DNA of 14,129 nucleotides from Planctomycetaceae bacterium (GTDB lineage Bacteria; Planctomycetota; Planctomycetia; Pirellulales; Pirellulaceae): the NCBI GenBank assembly GCA_003506095.1, contig DNWZ01000458.1, positions 3,845-17,973 on the forward strand, given 5' to 3'. The translations under genes were made by a program, and so were the position numbers. How positions within the stretch are numbered: position 1 is the first letter of the stretch; each line of letters starts with the position of its first letter. This document shows, piece after piece, positions 1 to 8,013 of the stretch. Below the pieces are notes generated by a model. The model was not told the DNA's origin and ran no database searches. It was given only the letters and a program-made list of their open reading frames with translations.

Positions 1-1070
1 TCGAGATGCCTTGCCATCTTGCCATCGATTTTCGTCTCAGGCACTTCCGCATGACCGATAAAATCCCATGGCCCGGCCGCGATAAAACCGAGCGCTTCGA
101 TGCCGTCCCGAGTACCCGGAAATAAGATGTCGCCGGCAATTTGTTCCTGGACAAAGCGGGCGTAAGGTTTGTCTTCATTCAGCGATCGAATGACAAAATC
201 TCGATAAGGCCAAGCGTTGTTCCGAGGCTTATCCTTGTCATAGCCATGTGTGTCGCCGTAGTGAACGACATCGAGCCAGTGACGTGCCCAACGCTCGCCA
301 TAGTGCGATGATCCGAGCAGTTCATCGACAAGCTTTTCATAGGCGTCAGGCGACGCATCGGCGACAAACGCGTTGATCTCTTCGGGGGTCGGTGGCAAGC
401 CGATCAAGTCAAAATACAACCGACGAATCAGCGTTCGATGGTCAGCAGGAGACGAAGGGACAAGTTTCTCATCGGCAAGTTTCGCTCGAACGAAGTAGTC
501 GATCTCATTCCGCTCCGGTTCGATGTCCGCCGCATCGCGAAATGCTGCGACGCTGACCGGGACGATGGGTCGCTTGATTTCTTGCCACGCCCAATGGTTC
601 ATGCGTGGATCATCATCCTGGGAATCGAGCTCTTCATCGCCTGAATGCTTGCCAGTGGGCCATGGGGCTCCCGCATCGATCCAAGCTGCGAGCTGAGCAA
701 CCTCTTCACTGGACAGTCGTGGCCCTTCCGGCGGCATGACCTCATCGATGTTGTTTGAAGAGACCCGTTTAACGAGTTCGCTTTCAAGTGATTTTTGACG
801 AATCACTGCAGGACCGAAGTCTCCCCCTCTGAGAATCGCTTTGAGTGAATCGAGACGCAGGCCCGATTCCTGGTTGTCCGCGCCATGGCACCTCACGCAA
901 TGCGTGGTCAAAATCTTTTGGGCGGCTTGAAAGGTTGATAATTCTTGAGCCACTTTTTCTGGCTTGCCCTGCGCCCAGGCTGGGCTGGATAACAATGCAA
1001 AAATCGCCAACGCGATCCAACCGCCGGAGTTCCGATTCATCCAAGTGCTTTTTCTTTCCATTTTTGTCAT
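1..1070 (-). CDS. Planctomycete cytochrome c (PSCyt1) plus DUF1549 protein, N-terminal part, cut by left edge
   Basis: I translated this by hand on the minus strand; the frame is open from an ATG at 1070 to the left edge (356 codons plus two bases). A GGAG Shine-Dalgarno sits five bases upstream (1076-1079). The N-terminus is a signal peptide: charged start, hydrophobic stretch, then a likely cut after SSPAWA (around residue 33). A single haem-c motif CVRCH lies at residues 58-62, and the later VMPPEG (Met112) would supply the axial Met ligand. A DUF1549 region begins near residue 187 with NEIDYFVRAKL and RLYFDLIGLPPTPEEI. The family usually continues with DUF1553 and is often followed by a DUF1501 gene; both would lie outside the window. 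The family is very abundant in planctomycetes, is exported, and is thought to act with polysaccharide or sulfatase loci; its biochemical role is not established. It is divergent from the sigma-factor gene. Confidence 0.93.
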   Translation of the reverse strand, partial: MTKMERKSTWMNRNSGGWIALAIFALLSSPAWAQGKPEKVAQELSTFQAAQKILTTHCVRCHGADNQESGLRLDSLKAILRGGDFGPAVIRQKSLESELVKRVSSNNIDEVMPPEGPRLSSEEVAQLAAWIDAGAPWPTGKHSGDEELDSQDDDPRMNHWAWQEIKRPIVPVSVAAFRDAADIEPERNEIDYFVRAKLADEKLVPSSPADHRTLIRRLYFDLIGLPPTPEEINAFVADASPDAYEKLVDELLGSSHYGERWARHWLDVVHYGDTHGYDKDKPRNNAWPYRDFVIRSLNEDKPYARFVQEQIAGDILFPGTRDGIEALGFIAAGPWDFIGHAEVPETKIDGKMARHL

Positions 1071-1116
1071 CGCATCTCCGAGTCCGGAAGTCGTGCAAGG
1101 TCGCAGTTTTTGAACC

Positions 1117-1122
1117 AGTATA
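1117..1122 (-). promoter_or_regulatory. Possible -10 box (TATACT) for the PSCyt1/DUF1549 gene
   Basis: On the minus strand TATACT matches five of six bases of the sigma-70 -10 consensus and lies about 47 bases upstream of the start at 1070. No convincing -35 box is seen at 16-18 bases: the nearest T-rich hexamer (TTTTCA, about 1147-1142) would give a 19-base spacer. It is supported by position only. Confidence 0.25.
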
Positions 1123-1143
1123 GGGATATTTCCCGACCGGCTG

Positions 1144-1191
1144 AAAATTGGTACTCAAAAAGCAATTTTTCTATTTTGCAGTACCAATTTT
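1144..1191. promoter_or_regulatory. Perfect 11-bp inverted repeat in the divergent promoter region (candidate operator)
   Basis: AAAATTGGTAC at 1144-1154 is the exact reverse complement of GTACCAATTTT at 1181-1191, with a 26-base AT-rich spacer. The pair lies in the 191-base gap between the divergent PSCyt1 and sigma-factor genes. The left arm contains TTGGTA (1148-1153), which together with TATTTT (1172-1177, 18-base spacer) could be a weak sigma-70 promoter for the sigma gene, so a protein bound at the arms would cover it. A transcript hairpin is possible but has no following T-run, so a terminator is less likely. Confidence 0.45.
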
Positions 1192-1261
1192 AAGCTTTTC
1201 GCGCCATTGTCTACTAAGAGCTTATCCACCGACGCTCCCCAAGTTTAATCCAACAGATTGT

Positions 1262-1801
1262 ATGAACAGAACGCCCCTGGTTGATCCTGAGCTGTACGAG
1301 CAGTTTCTGCGGCTGTTTGCGCGGGATCAGTTGCGTATTACCGCTTGGATTCGAGCGCTCGTGCCCAATCACGCGGCGGCGGCCGATGTGTTTCAGGAGA
1401 CCAGTCTAGAGCTGTGGCGCAGCTTTCCCAACTTTCGGCCTGATGCCGACTTCCTCCCTTGGGCGCTGGGGGTTGCGCGTCACCAAGTGCTCAAACATTG
1501 GCGGACGGCGAAACGCGATCGGCTGACCTTCAGCGAAGAGTTTCTGCACGAATTGACGACCGATGCGATTCGTATGGCCGATGAATTGGTGCCGCGTCAG
1601 GCCGCGTTAGATGAGTGCGTCCAGCAACTGACCGTGCGGCAACGAGATTTGATCCACCGTTTCTATGGTGAAAACGAGACGGCGGCCGTGATCGCCAGTG
1701 CGTGGGAACGTTCTGTCCACGCGGTCTACAAATCTCTGAAAGTGATGCGCCGGGCGCTGCTGGAGTGTGTCGAGTCTAAATTGTCGGGTCAGACGCCATG
1801 A
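1262..1801 (+). CDS. ECF RNA polymerase sigma factor, Rhodopirellula/Verrucomicrobium type
   Basis: The 179-residue product is the usual ECF length. Region 2 covers about residues 15-85 and includes ADVFQETSLELWRSF, the core-binding and -10 recognition helix, followed by FLPWALGVARHQVLKHWR. Region 4 covers about residues 118-172 and begins ALDECVQQLTVRQRDLI, followed by a helix-turn-helix. The frame stays open upstream to a TTG at 1148, but the extra residues do not resemble sigma factors, so the ATG at 1262 is preferred. No Shine-Dalgarno is visible before it. The stop overlaps the next gene by four bases (ATGA), as expected for a sigma/anti-sigma pair with coupled translation. It presumably directs core polymerase to a small set of promoters, perhaps including its own and that of the glycosidase cluster downstream; that target is inferred. 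Confidence 0.92.
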   Translation: MNRTPLVDPELYEQFLRLFARDQLRITAWIRALVPNHAAAADVFQETSLELWRSFPNFRPDADFLPWALGVARHQVLKHWRTAKRDRLTFSEEFLHELTTDAIRMADELVPRQAALDECVQQLTVRQRDLIHRFYGENETAAVIASAWERSVHAVYKSLKVMRRALLECVESKLSGQTP

Positions 1802-3462
1802 TGCCACACAAAGGAAACGAAATTATGAATATGCCAGCCGGTGCCCAGCGGGTCATCGAACTTGCTGAACAGGTTCTTACCGAAACGGCAACCGACCAGG
1901 AAATCGCGGAACTAGAATCGCTGATGGTTGCCGAACCCGAGCTGCGTCGCATCTACCTCCGCTACGCATTCGTACATGGGCAACTCGCATTGACGAAGGC
2001 CGGCCTGCCGGACGTCGGTTCGCAGCCTCTTTCATCGACCGGCTCGCTGGTGACTTCGAGTTCGATGCAATCGCCTGCCACAAGCACTTGGTTTTTCGTA
2101 GTAACATCTCTGGCGGCGGCAATCCTTTTGGTTATCTCTGCGTGGATCTACTACGGCGGCTCCAAGGACAATCTTGATGGTATTTCGTCCAACCGACCAG
2201 CGCTCGCGAACGACGATCTTAGAGTGGGTGATGTGCCGACGGACGGTCACTATGACAATCGAAACTTGCCGGTTCACGTCGTCGGAGTTTTGGATACCGA
2301 TCGGCTCAGAAACATCTCTCCCACGACGTTCACCGTCCACCAAGGTGCAACCGGGCTGACGACAGCCGATGGCACCAATGTGCAGATCGAAGGTCCTGCG
2401 ATGTTTGGAGCCAGTTCGAGATCCGAGGGGGTGTTGTTCGCAGGTTCGGTCCACGCGAGCCTGAAACGCGCCGATACGAACTACTCGATTCAAACCAGCA
2501 GCATGCGAGTGGTCGACCGCGGTTCCGGCTTTCGGGTCGCGAAGATGGAGCATGATCGAATTCGCGTGGACGTGATCGATGGCGAAGTCGAAGTGCAGTC
2601 GCGCGTCCGCAGGCCACTTTACTACTGGAGCTTCGACGACGTTGGATCAGAGGGCGTTTCCGATTCTGAAGCCGAGCTGACCTATATCGGTGATCAAGTC
2701 AAACACTCACCAGGTTTGGTCGGCTCAGGAGCGCTGGTTTTCGAGAATCGACGAGATGCATTTGTTCGGATCGATACCGGGATGGGCGTCGAAGTCGGCA
2801 CCGGCAATATGGCATGCAGCAGTGGGATCAGCATCGAAGCGCTGGTGATCTGTCGATGGAGCGGCCATCCGATGGATTATGATGAAATCTTTCGCAAGGA
2901 GGATGGAAACCATCGGATGTTGCTGAGCTTTCAAAACGACGGTGACTTGAACAACTTTGATGTTCCTGAGGTTGCACCTGGCCCATGCTTAAGTTTTGGG
3001 CTGCACTTGGAAGGGCACGGATACAGCGAATTGGATATGCCTCTTGACGGCAATGACGGTCGACCAACCCTAGGGGAATTGACCGACGGCAGGCCGCACC
3101 ACATTGTTGCCACCTACGACAGTTTCAGCGGGCGGAAGGCGATTTATATGGATGGCCGCCAGCGGTTCTCGCATGATTTCCCTATAGGATCGCTGATACT
3201 GAGCGGTGGTCCGTCGCCTGCGACGATCGGAAACCATCGCAACAACGAACCCTTTACAGGCGTCATCGACGAAGTCGCATTCTATGACTTCGCGCTTTCA
3301 CCGAATGAAATCGCCAATCACTACCAGCAAGCGATGCGCGGTCAACCCTATTTCGCACCCCAGTCCGGTCCGCTCGCCTCGGATCGTTGGCTCGCCATCG
3401 CATTGGTTGGTGCCGGCACGTCGCAGGTTTTCGATACACTCACCGGTCGCGCGATCCCCTAG
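1798..3462 (+). CDS. FecR-like/LamG single-pass membrane protein, likely anti-sigma factor and sensor
   Basis: The product is 554 residues. Residues 17-65 form a helical cytoplasmic segment of the type seen in planctomycete sigma partners (EIAELESLMVAEPELRRIYL). One membrane helix follows at about 98-119 (WFFVVTSLAAAILLVISAWI). Residues 180-270 resemble the FecR domain, including FRVAKMEHDRIRVDVIDGEVEV. Residues 275-508 are a LamG/concanavalin-A-like jelly roll ending in GVIDEVAFYDFALSPNEI. I see no HxxxCxxC zinc anti-sigma motif. The outer part would lie in the periplasm and could bind a glycan while the N-terminus holds the sigma factor; this is inferred from architecture and the 4-base overlap with the sigma gene. 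The start is uncertain: ATG 1798 gives the overlap, while ATG 1825 (545 residues) has AAGGA nine bases upstream at 1811-1815. Confidence 0.85.
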   Translation: MMPHKGNEIMNMPAGAQRVIELAEQVLTETATDQEIAELESLMVAEPELRRIYLRYAFVHGQLALTKAGLPDVGSQPLSSTGSLVTSSSMQSPATSTWFFVVTSLAAAILLVISAWIYYGGSKDNLDGISSNRPALANDDLRVGDVPTDGHYDNRNLPVHVVGVLDTDRLRNISPTTFTVHQGATGLTTADGTNVQIEGPAMFGASSRSEGVLFAGSVHASLKRADTNYSIQTSSMRVVDRGSGFRVAKMEHDRIRVDVIDGEVEVQSRVRRPLYYWSFDDVGSEGVSDSEAELTYIGDQVKHSPGLVGSGALVFENRRDAFVRIDTGMGVEVGTGNMACSSGISIEALVICRWSGHPMDYDEIFRKEDGNHRMLLSFQNDGDLNNFDVPEVAPGPCLSFGLHLEGHGYSELDMPLDGNDGRPTLGELTDGRPHHIVATYDSFSGRKAIYMDGRQRFSHDFPIGSLILSGGPSPATIGNHRNNEPFTGVIDEVAFYDFALSPNEIANHYQQAMRGQPYFAPQSGPLASDRWLAIALVGAGTSQVFDTLTGRAIP

Positions 3463-3577
3463 AACGGCTTTGCCCGACCCCATCGAATCCGTCTCTGCGG
3501 CAGCCTCAAAAGGGCTGGTTGCATTGCGTGATCGGCAAAACATGAGCTTCAAAAAATACGCAACATTTTTGGCAATC

Positions 3578-3597
3578 TTGACACGAGAGATTCTCTC
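3578..3597 (+). promoter_or_regulatory. TTGACA box abutting a perfect 13-bp palindrome, upstream of the propeller gene
   Basis: TTGACA (3578-3583) is an exact sigma-70 -35 consensus. One base later, GAGAGA-T-TCTCTC (3585-3597) is a perfect odd-length palindrome that would occupy the promoter spacer, a classic operator position. No good -10 box lies at 16-18 bases. TACGAT at 3625-3630 is too far away to pair with it. The 274-base gap 3463-3736 holds no convincing gene and no strong terminator. Promoter function is therefore tentative. Confidence 0.3.
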
Positions 3598-3736
3598 CGC
3601 TGACCGCCATAACGCTTCGTAAGGTACGATAAGCAGCGAAAAGTTTTAATCCCCCAAGCGGTCTGAACTCTTTACGAGCGTGTTGCACTGGACCGTCGCT
3701 GGTTGCCCTAAAAGGTTCTTCAAGAAGGCGTGGCAA

Positions 3737-6700
3737 ATGAACAAACAAGTTTCCGTAATCGTCGCGCTGGTGGCGTTGATGGTTTCCTTCAGCGTGGCTC
3801 GGTCGGATGACCTCAAACTCGTTCCCCAAGGCTGGGACGCGGCGTTGGCTGGCGACATGGTCATGCAGCGACTGGTGAATACTTCCGCCGCTCGTGTCAA
3901 AGGCGCCCACGATGCGGAGTTCGTCTGTGTCGATGAACGGGCCTACATCGTCACGGAAGCGAATGACGTCAAGGCGGGTGAAAGCGCTGATTGGCCGTTC
4001 ATTTATGCGACGATGTCGATCGTGAACCTAAAGACGCTCACGCTGGAAAAGGCGATCGACTTTGCGAAGGGCGAGCAACGTTTTGATAACGAGACGTTGC
4101 CCGTGGGGGCGTGTTTTGTGCCTCGCATCCTACAGAAAGATGCAAAGACTCTGCGCTGCTACTTTACCAGTGAGGCCCCAGGCAAACGCCAGTCACAGAT
4201 GTGGTATCGCGACTTCGACCTGTCGTCCGGCGAGTTCGCGTCAACCATCCACCGGGCGAAGCTGAAGACTGCGGCTGGCACGTTTGATTTTCAGCCGCAG
4301 TATTTTCACGCCGATGCAGCGGCCCAGGGCTTCACAAAGAAGGCTAGTGATTCGGCGTTCTTCATCTTCGATTCGTTCAAGAAGTTCGATGGCCAGACTT
4401 ACGTCGCGTTGAACAACTTCAGCAGCAAACAAAATGCATTGGCGTGGGTGCATGATGATCTTGAAACGTTCGAAGTGATCGGCCATTTCAACGAACCGCA
4501 GACGGAGCAGCTTAGCGAGTCGGCCGTGAACCGCTTGCCTGATGGAACATGGATGGCGATCTGTCGCAATGACAAAGGAAACTATCATTTCACCACAAGC
4601 GCTGATGGCAGCCGTTGGAGCGTCGGCAAAGAGTTACCACAGGTTCCCAACGGCGCGAATTCAAAGCCGACGTTTGATAAGTTTGGTGACACTTACTACC
4701 TCGGCTGGCAGGAGGCGAGTCGCATTCAGGGCGTGACCCGCAGCGTATTCAATGTGGATATCTCCCGCGACGCCAAAACGTGGGAACGTAAATATCGCTT
4801 CGAGACGCCACAATCATTTCAATACCCGACCTTTCATGAACACCAAGGCAAGGTCTGGCTAGCCGTCACACAAGGTGATAAAGATGGCAGCCGGAAGGAA
4901 CGGATCATGTTCGGCAAACTGGAAGACGTCGGCCAGTTCGAGCCTCAGGTCGATCAGCGTCGCACCGTATGGCCCACGCCGCCGGAGGAACCCGCAGTTA
5001 TGAAACGCGGCGTGAAGCTGTTCACCGACCGCGATTATGTGATCGACGAAATGCCCGATGCAGTGCGCGATCTGCCGTTTCTGCGCACGAGCATCGAGAA
5101 GATGAACGTGAAGGTGACGAAAGCGGGAACGCTGTTTGCGCTCACGCCAACGATCCGCCCTGGTGCGGCCAGCCAAGAAGAATCGCTGCAGAAGGCGGGC
5201 TTTACGAAAGTGGATGTCCCCGAGACGCAACTCTTCCCGGGTGAAATCAATCGTGTGAGTCTTTACCGAAAAGCCGTAAAGTCTGGTGAGACGATGCAGT
5301 TTCGCAAGATGGTGCTGCTTGTGTTTGCAGACGGTGCAAAGGCAAAGGTGCCTGATCCGAACGCGCCGGTCGTAATCACAAGTCCCGGACCAGAGTTTCA
5401 GGACGATGCTCGTCCGGGCGCGATGATCATCGGTATGGACCGTACGTCGAAGGGACGCATCTGGGGTTGTTGGACAGGAACAGGAGACAAGAAGGATGGT
5501 TATTTCCTGCTGGCAACAAGCGACGACGATGGCGATTCATGGTCGAAGCCGCAATTGGCGGTCGGTGCACGTACAGAAGCAATGCAAAAGATCAGCGGCG
5601 CACTGGTCGGCAATCTGTGGACCGATCCGAAAGGACGATTGTGGTTGTTCTTTGATCAACAACTCGGCGATCCACAAAATCGCATCACGAACTGGTTCAT
5701 GCGCTGCGACGATCCCGACGCTGCCGATCCGTCCTGGACTGAACCGGTGATGTTTGCCGAAGGATGCACGTTGAACAAACCGACGGTGCTGAACAACGGC
5801 GATTGGTTGTTGCCGGTGTCCGATTGGCATCAGAAAACGGCGCGTGTGTTTGCTTCCACCGATCAAGGCGCGTCATGGAAAGAACGCAGCCATTTGAAAT
5901 TTCCGGGTTGGCAGTTTGACGAACATATGATGGTCGAGTTGAAAGACGGTCGACTGTGGATGCTGGCCCGCACCAGCGGCCAACCGTATGAAAGTTTTTC
6001 AGGCGATCATGGCAAGACCTGGAGCGTTCCACAGCAGGCTGCAACGGTGCAAAACGTAAGTTCACGATTCTTCTTGCGTCGACTCCAGTCCGGTCGCATC
6101 TTGCTGGTGAAAAATGGTTCGCCCGCGGAACGCTTGCCACAGCGCACGCACATGAGCGCGTGGCTGTCCGACGACGAAGGCCAAACTTGGAAGGGCGGTC
6201 TGTTGCTTGATGAGCGGAACGCGGTGTCGTATCCCGATGGTTTTGAATCGCCAGATGGAATGATTCATATACTCTATGATTGGAATCGTCATACCGATGC
6301 CGAGATCCTGATGGCCAAGTTTCGTGAAGCGGATGTGCTGGCGGGCAAGATCGTATCGCCCGATGCCAAACTGCGGACACTGGTGAACAAAGCCACTGGT
6401 CCCAAACCGGAAACACTATCAAATGGCATCGAATTGCCTCACGTTTGGCCGCCACGGTTGGGCGATCCGGCGTCGGTCGAGCCGATGGAAGTGCCGTATT
6501 TGAGCAAGCCGCCGAGGGTGATTCCGATCGACATCGGTCGTCAATTGTTCGTCGATGATTTTCTGATCGAATCGACCGATATGAAACGCGTGTTCCATCA
6601 AGCGGAAAAATTCGCTGGCAATCCGGTGTTTCAGGCAGAGACTGCGGTTGAAAAAGAACGCAATCGCGTGGTCTATCTGGGACAAGGAGGCGTGTTCTTT

Positions 6701-7996
6701 GACCCCGGGGAAAAGCTGTTCAAGATGTTCTACACCGCAGGTTGGCGCGGACCGCTGGCGGTGGCGACCAGTCCTGATATGAAGACGTGGACTCGCCCCG
6801 ATCTCGGCTTGCACGGCGGAAATATTATGTTGCCCGATGGGGCGGCTTGGGGGACGGGGGAAGGGAATGCTGCCGGAACCGATAACGCTTTATGGTACGA
6901 CATCAACGCGACGGATCCCAAAGAACGAATTAAGTACCTGACTTGTTGGTCGCATGTTGCGTCACAACAACGCGTGCAAGGTCTGACACACAGTTTGCAA
7001 GTTTCAGACGGTGTTACGTGGTCGAAGCCGGTCGCATGCAGCGTCCCCGCAGGAGACTACGGTTCGATCTTCTACAATCCGTTTCGCAGCAAGTGGGTAC
7101 AGAGCATCAAACGCGATGGCCCACGGGGACGGTGTCGTTATTATGTCGAAAGCGATCGCTTTCTCGACGGCGCCGATTGGTCGAACGCGGTTTATTGGAC
7201 GAATGCCGATCGGAGGGACGAACCCGAGCCTGCTGGCGGTTACGCGGGTCATTCCAAGCCGGGTGATCCGCCACAGCTCTACAGTCTTGCCGCGGTCGCT
7301 TATGAGAGTTTGATGATCGGCATGCACCAGGTTCATCGTGGACCGAACAACAAGGTCTGTGCTCAGGGCAAGTTCCCCAAGCTGACCGATCTCGAGTTGG
7401 GCTTCAGTCGCGATGGTTTTCATTGGGATCGGCCTGATAGACGAGGATTCATTCGTGGTGCTCGTGAACCCGGAGCGTGGGATCGAGCTTACTTGCACAC
7501 GACAACCGGTGTCTTTGTCGTGCTCGACGATCACTTGGTCTTTCCCTACTGCGCCTACTCGGGTGATGCCGGTGATGGTCGCAGCGACATGTACGGCGGC
7601 GGCGCGATCGGGCTGGCGAGCTTGCGACGCGATGGATTTGCATCGATGGAGGCGGGGGACAAGCCTGGTCAATTGACGACTCGGCAAATTAGATTCAAAG
7701 GGAAGCACCTGTTCGTGAATTTCAATGGTGAATTGCGGGTCGAACTGCTTGATGAAGCCAACCAATTACTAGCCACCTCGAAAACTATCTCCGGCGACAA
7801 TACGAAGCAGCGGATTGAATTGCCTAAACTGGCTACCATAGTGGGAAAGGCCGTGAAGCTTCGTTTCCAACTTTCTCGGGGCGCGCTCTATGCCTTTTGG
7901 GTCACTTCAGATCAGGCTGGAGCGAGCCATGGTTATGTCGGTGCGGGCGGACCAGACTTTTCCGATGTCCACGATGTGCCTTCCCGTTCACGGTGA
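3737..7996 (+). CDS. Large secreted multi-domain beta-propeller protein: sialidase-like region fused to GH32/43-like region
   Basis: The product is 1419 residues. ATG 3737 is chosen because AAGAAGG lies eight bases upstream (3722-3728) and a signal peptide follows at once (hydrophobic VSVIVALVALMVSFSVA, cut near residue 21). Residues about 25-410 form a first propeller-like region with degenerate repeats such as TSADGSRWS. Residues about 415-905 are a sialidase/BNR-like region with four good Asp-boxes: TSDDDGDSW (~595), STDQGASW (~706), SGDHGKTW (~755) and SDDEGQTW (~811). It also has VELKDGRLWMLARTS, where E and R fit sialidase active-site positions. No clear N-terminal RIP motif is present. 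Residues about 930-1300 form a third region, starting IDIGRQLFVDDFLIE, of a five-bladed GH32/43-like type common in planctomycetes. Residues about 1308-1395 look like a C-terminal beta-sandwich. It likely acts outside the cytoplasm on an acidic or decorated glycan; substrate and even catalysis are unproven. Confidence 0.87.
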   Translation: MNKQVSVIVALVALMVSFSVARSDDLKLVPQGWDAALAGDMVMQRLVNTSAARVKGAHDAEFVCVDERAYIVTEANDVKAGESADWPFIYATMSIVNLKTLTLEKAIDFAKGEQRFDNETLPVGACFVPRILQKDAKTLRCYFTSEAPGKRQSQMWYRDFDLSSGEFASTIHRAKLKTAAGTFDFQPQYFHADAAAQGFTKKASDSAFFIFDSFKKFDGQTYVALNNFSSKQNALAWVHDDLETFEVIGHFNEPQTEQLSESAVNRLPDGTWMAICRNDKGNYHFTTSADGSRWSVGKELPQVPNGANSKPTFDKFGDTYYLGWQEASRIQGVTRSVFNVDISRDAKTWERKYRFETPQSFQYPTFHEHQGKVWLAVTQGDKDGSRKERIMFGKLEDVGQFEPQVDQRRTVWPTPPEEPAVMKRGVKLFTDRDYVIDEMPDAVRDLPFLRTSIEKMNVKVTKAGTLFALTPTIRPGAASQEESLQKAGFTKVDVPETQLFPGEINRVSLYRKAVKSGETMQFRKMVLLVFADGAKAKVPDPNAPVVITSPGPEFQDDARPGAMIIGMDRTSKGRIWGCWTGTGDKKDGYFLLATSDDDGDSWSKPQLAVGARTEAMQKISGALVGNLWTDPKGRLWLFFDQQLGDPQNRITNWFMRCDDPDAADPSWTEPVMFAEGCTLNKPTVLNNGDWLLPVSDWHQKTARVFASTDQGASWKERSHLKFPGWQFDEHMMVELKDGRLWMLARTSGQPYESFSGDHGKTWSVPQQAATVQNVSSRFFLRRLQSGRILLVKNGSPAERLPQRTHMSAWLSDDEGQTWKGGLLLDERNAVSYPDGFESPDGMIHILYDWNRHTDAEILMAKFREADVLAGKIVSPDAKLRTLVNKATGPKPETLSNGIELPHVWPPRLGDPASVEPMEVPYLSKPPRVIPIDIGRQLFVDDFLIESTDMKRVFHQAEKFAGNPVFQAETAVEKERNRVVYLGQGGVFFDPGEKLFKMFYTAGWRGPLAVATSPDMKTWTRPDLGLHGGNIMLPDGAAWGTGEGNAAGTDNALWYDINATDPKERIKYLTCWSHVASQQRVQGLTHSLQVSDGVTWSKPVACSVPAGDYGSIFYNPFRSKWVQSIKRDGPRGRCRYYVESDRFLDGADWSNAVYWTNADRRDEPEPAGGYAGHSKPGDPPQLYSLAAVAYESLMIGMHQVHRGPNNKVCAQGKFPKLTDLELGFSRDGFHWDRPDRRGFIRGAREPGAWDRAYLHTTTGVFVVLDDHLVFPYCAYSGDAGDGRSDMYGGGAIGLASLRRDGFASMEAGDKPGQLTTRQIRFKGKHLFVNFNGELRVELLDEANQLLATSKTISGDNTKQRIELPKLATIVGKAVKLRFQLSRGALYAFWVTSDQAGASHGYVGAGGPDFSDVHDVPSRSR

Positions 7997-8013
7997 CCAA
8001 TCCGATACACAAT

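Noticed and set aside
784..1158. Minus-strand frame of 124 residues and opposing plus-strand frame at 845-1123
   Set aside because: Both overlap the PSCyt1 coding frame, which has a signal peptide, CxxCH and DUF1549 motifs; these are shadows.
1148..1261. N-terminal extension of the sigma-factor frame from a TTG start
   Set aside because: The extra 38 residues do not resemble sigma region 2, the frame begins inside the inverted repeat, and the ATG at 1262 gives the normal ECF length.
3501..3517. Short hairpin CAGCC/GGCTG with a 7-base loop after the anti-sigma gene, as a terminator
   Set aside because: The stem is only 5 bp and no T-run follows.
3206..3622. Plus-strand frame extending past the anti-sigma stop
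   Set aside because: It overlaps the LamG-coding region in another frame, is Ser/Arg/Pro-biased, and has no plausible start; no evidence of a frameshifted C-terminus.
5697..6455. Long minus-strand frames inside the propeller gene (also 7004-7765)
   Set aside because: They are antisense shadows with Arg/Ser/His-rich composition and no domain signature.
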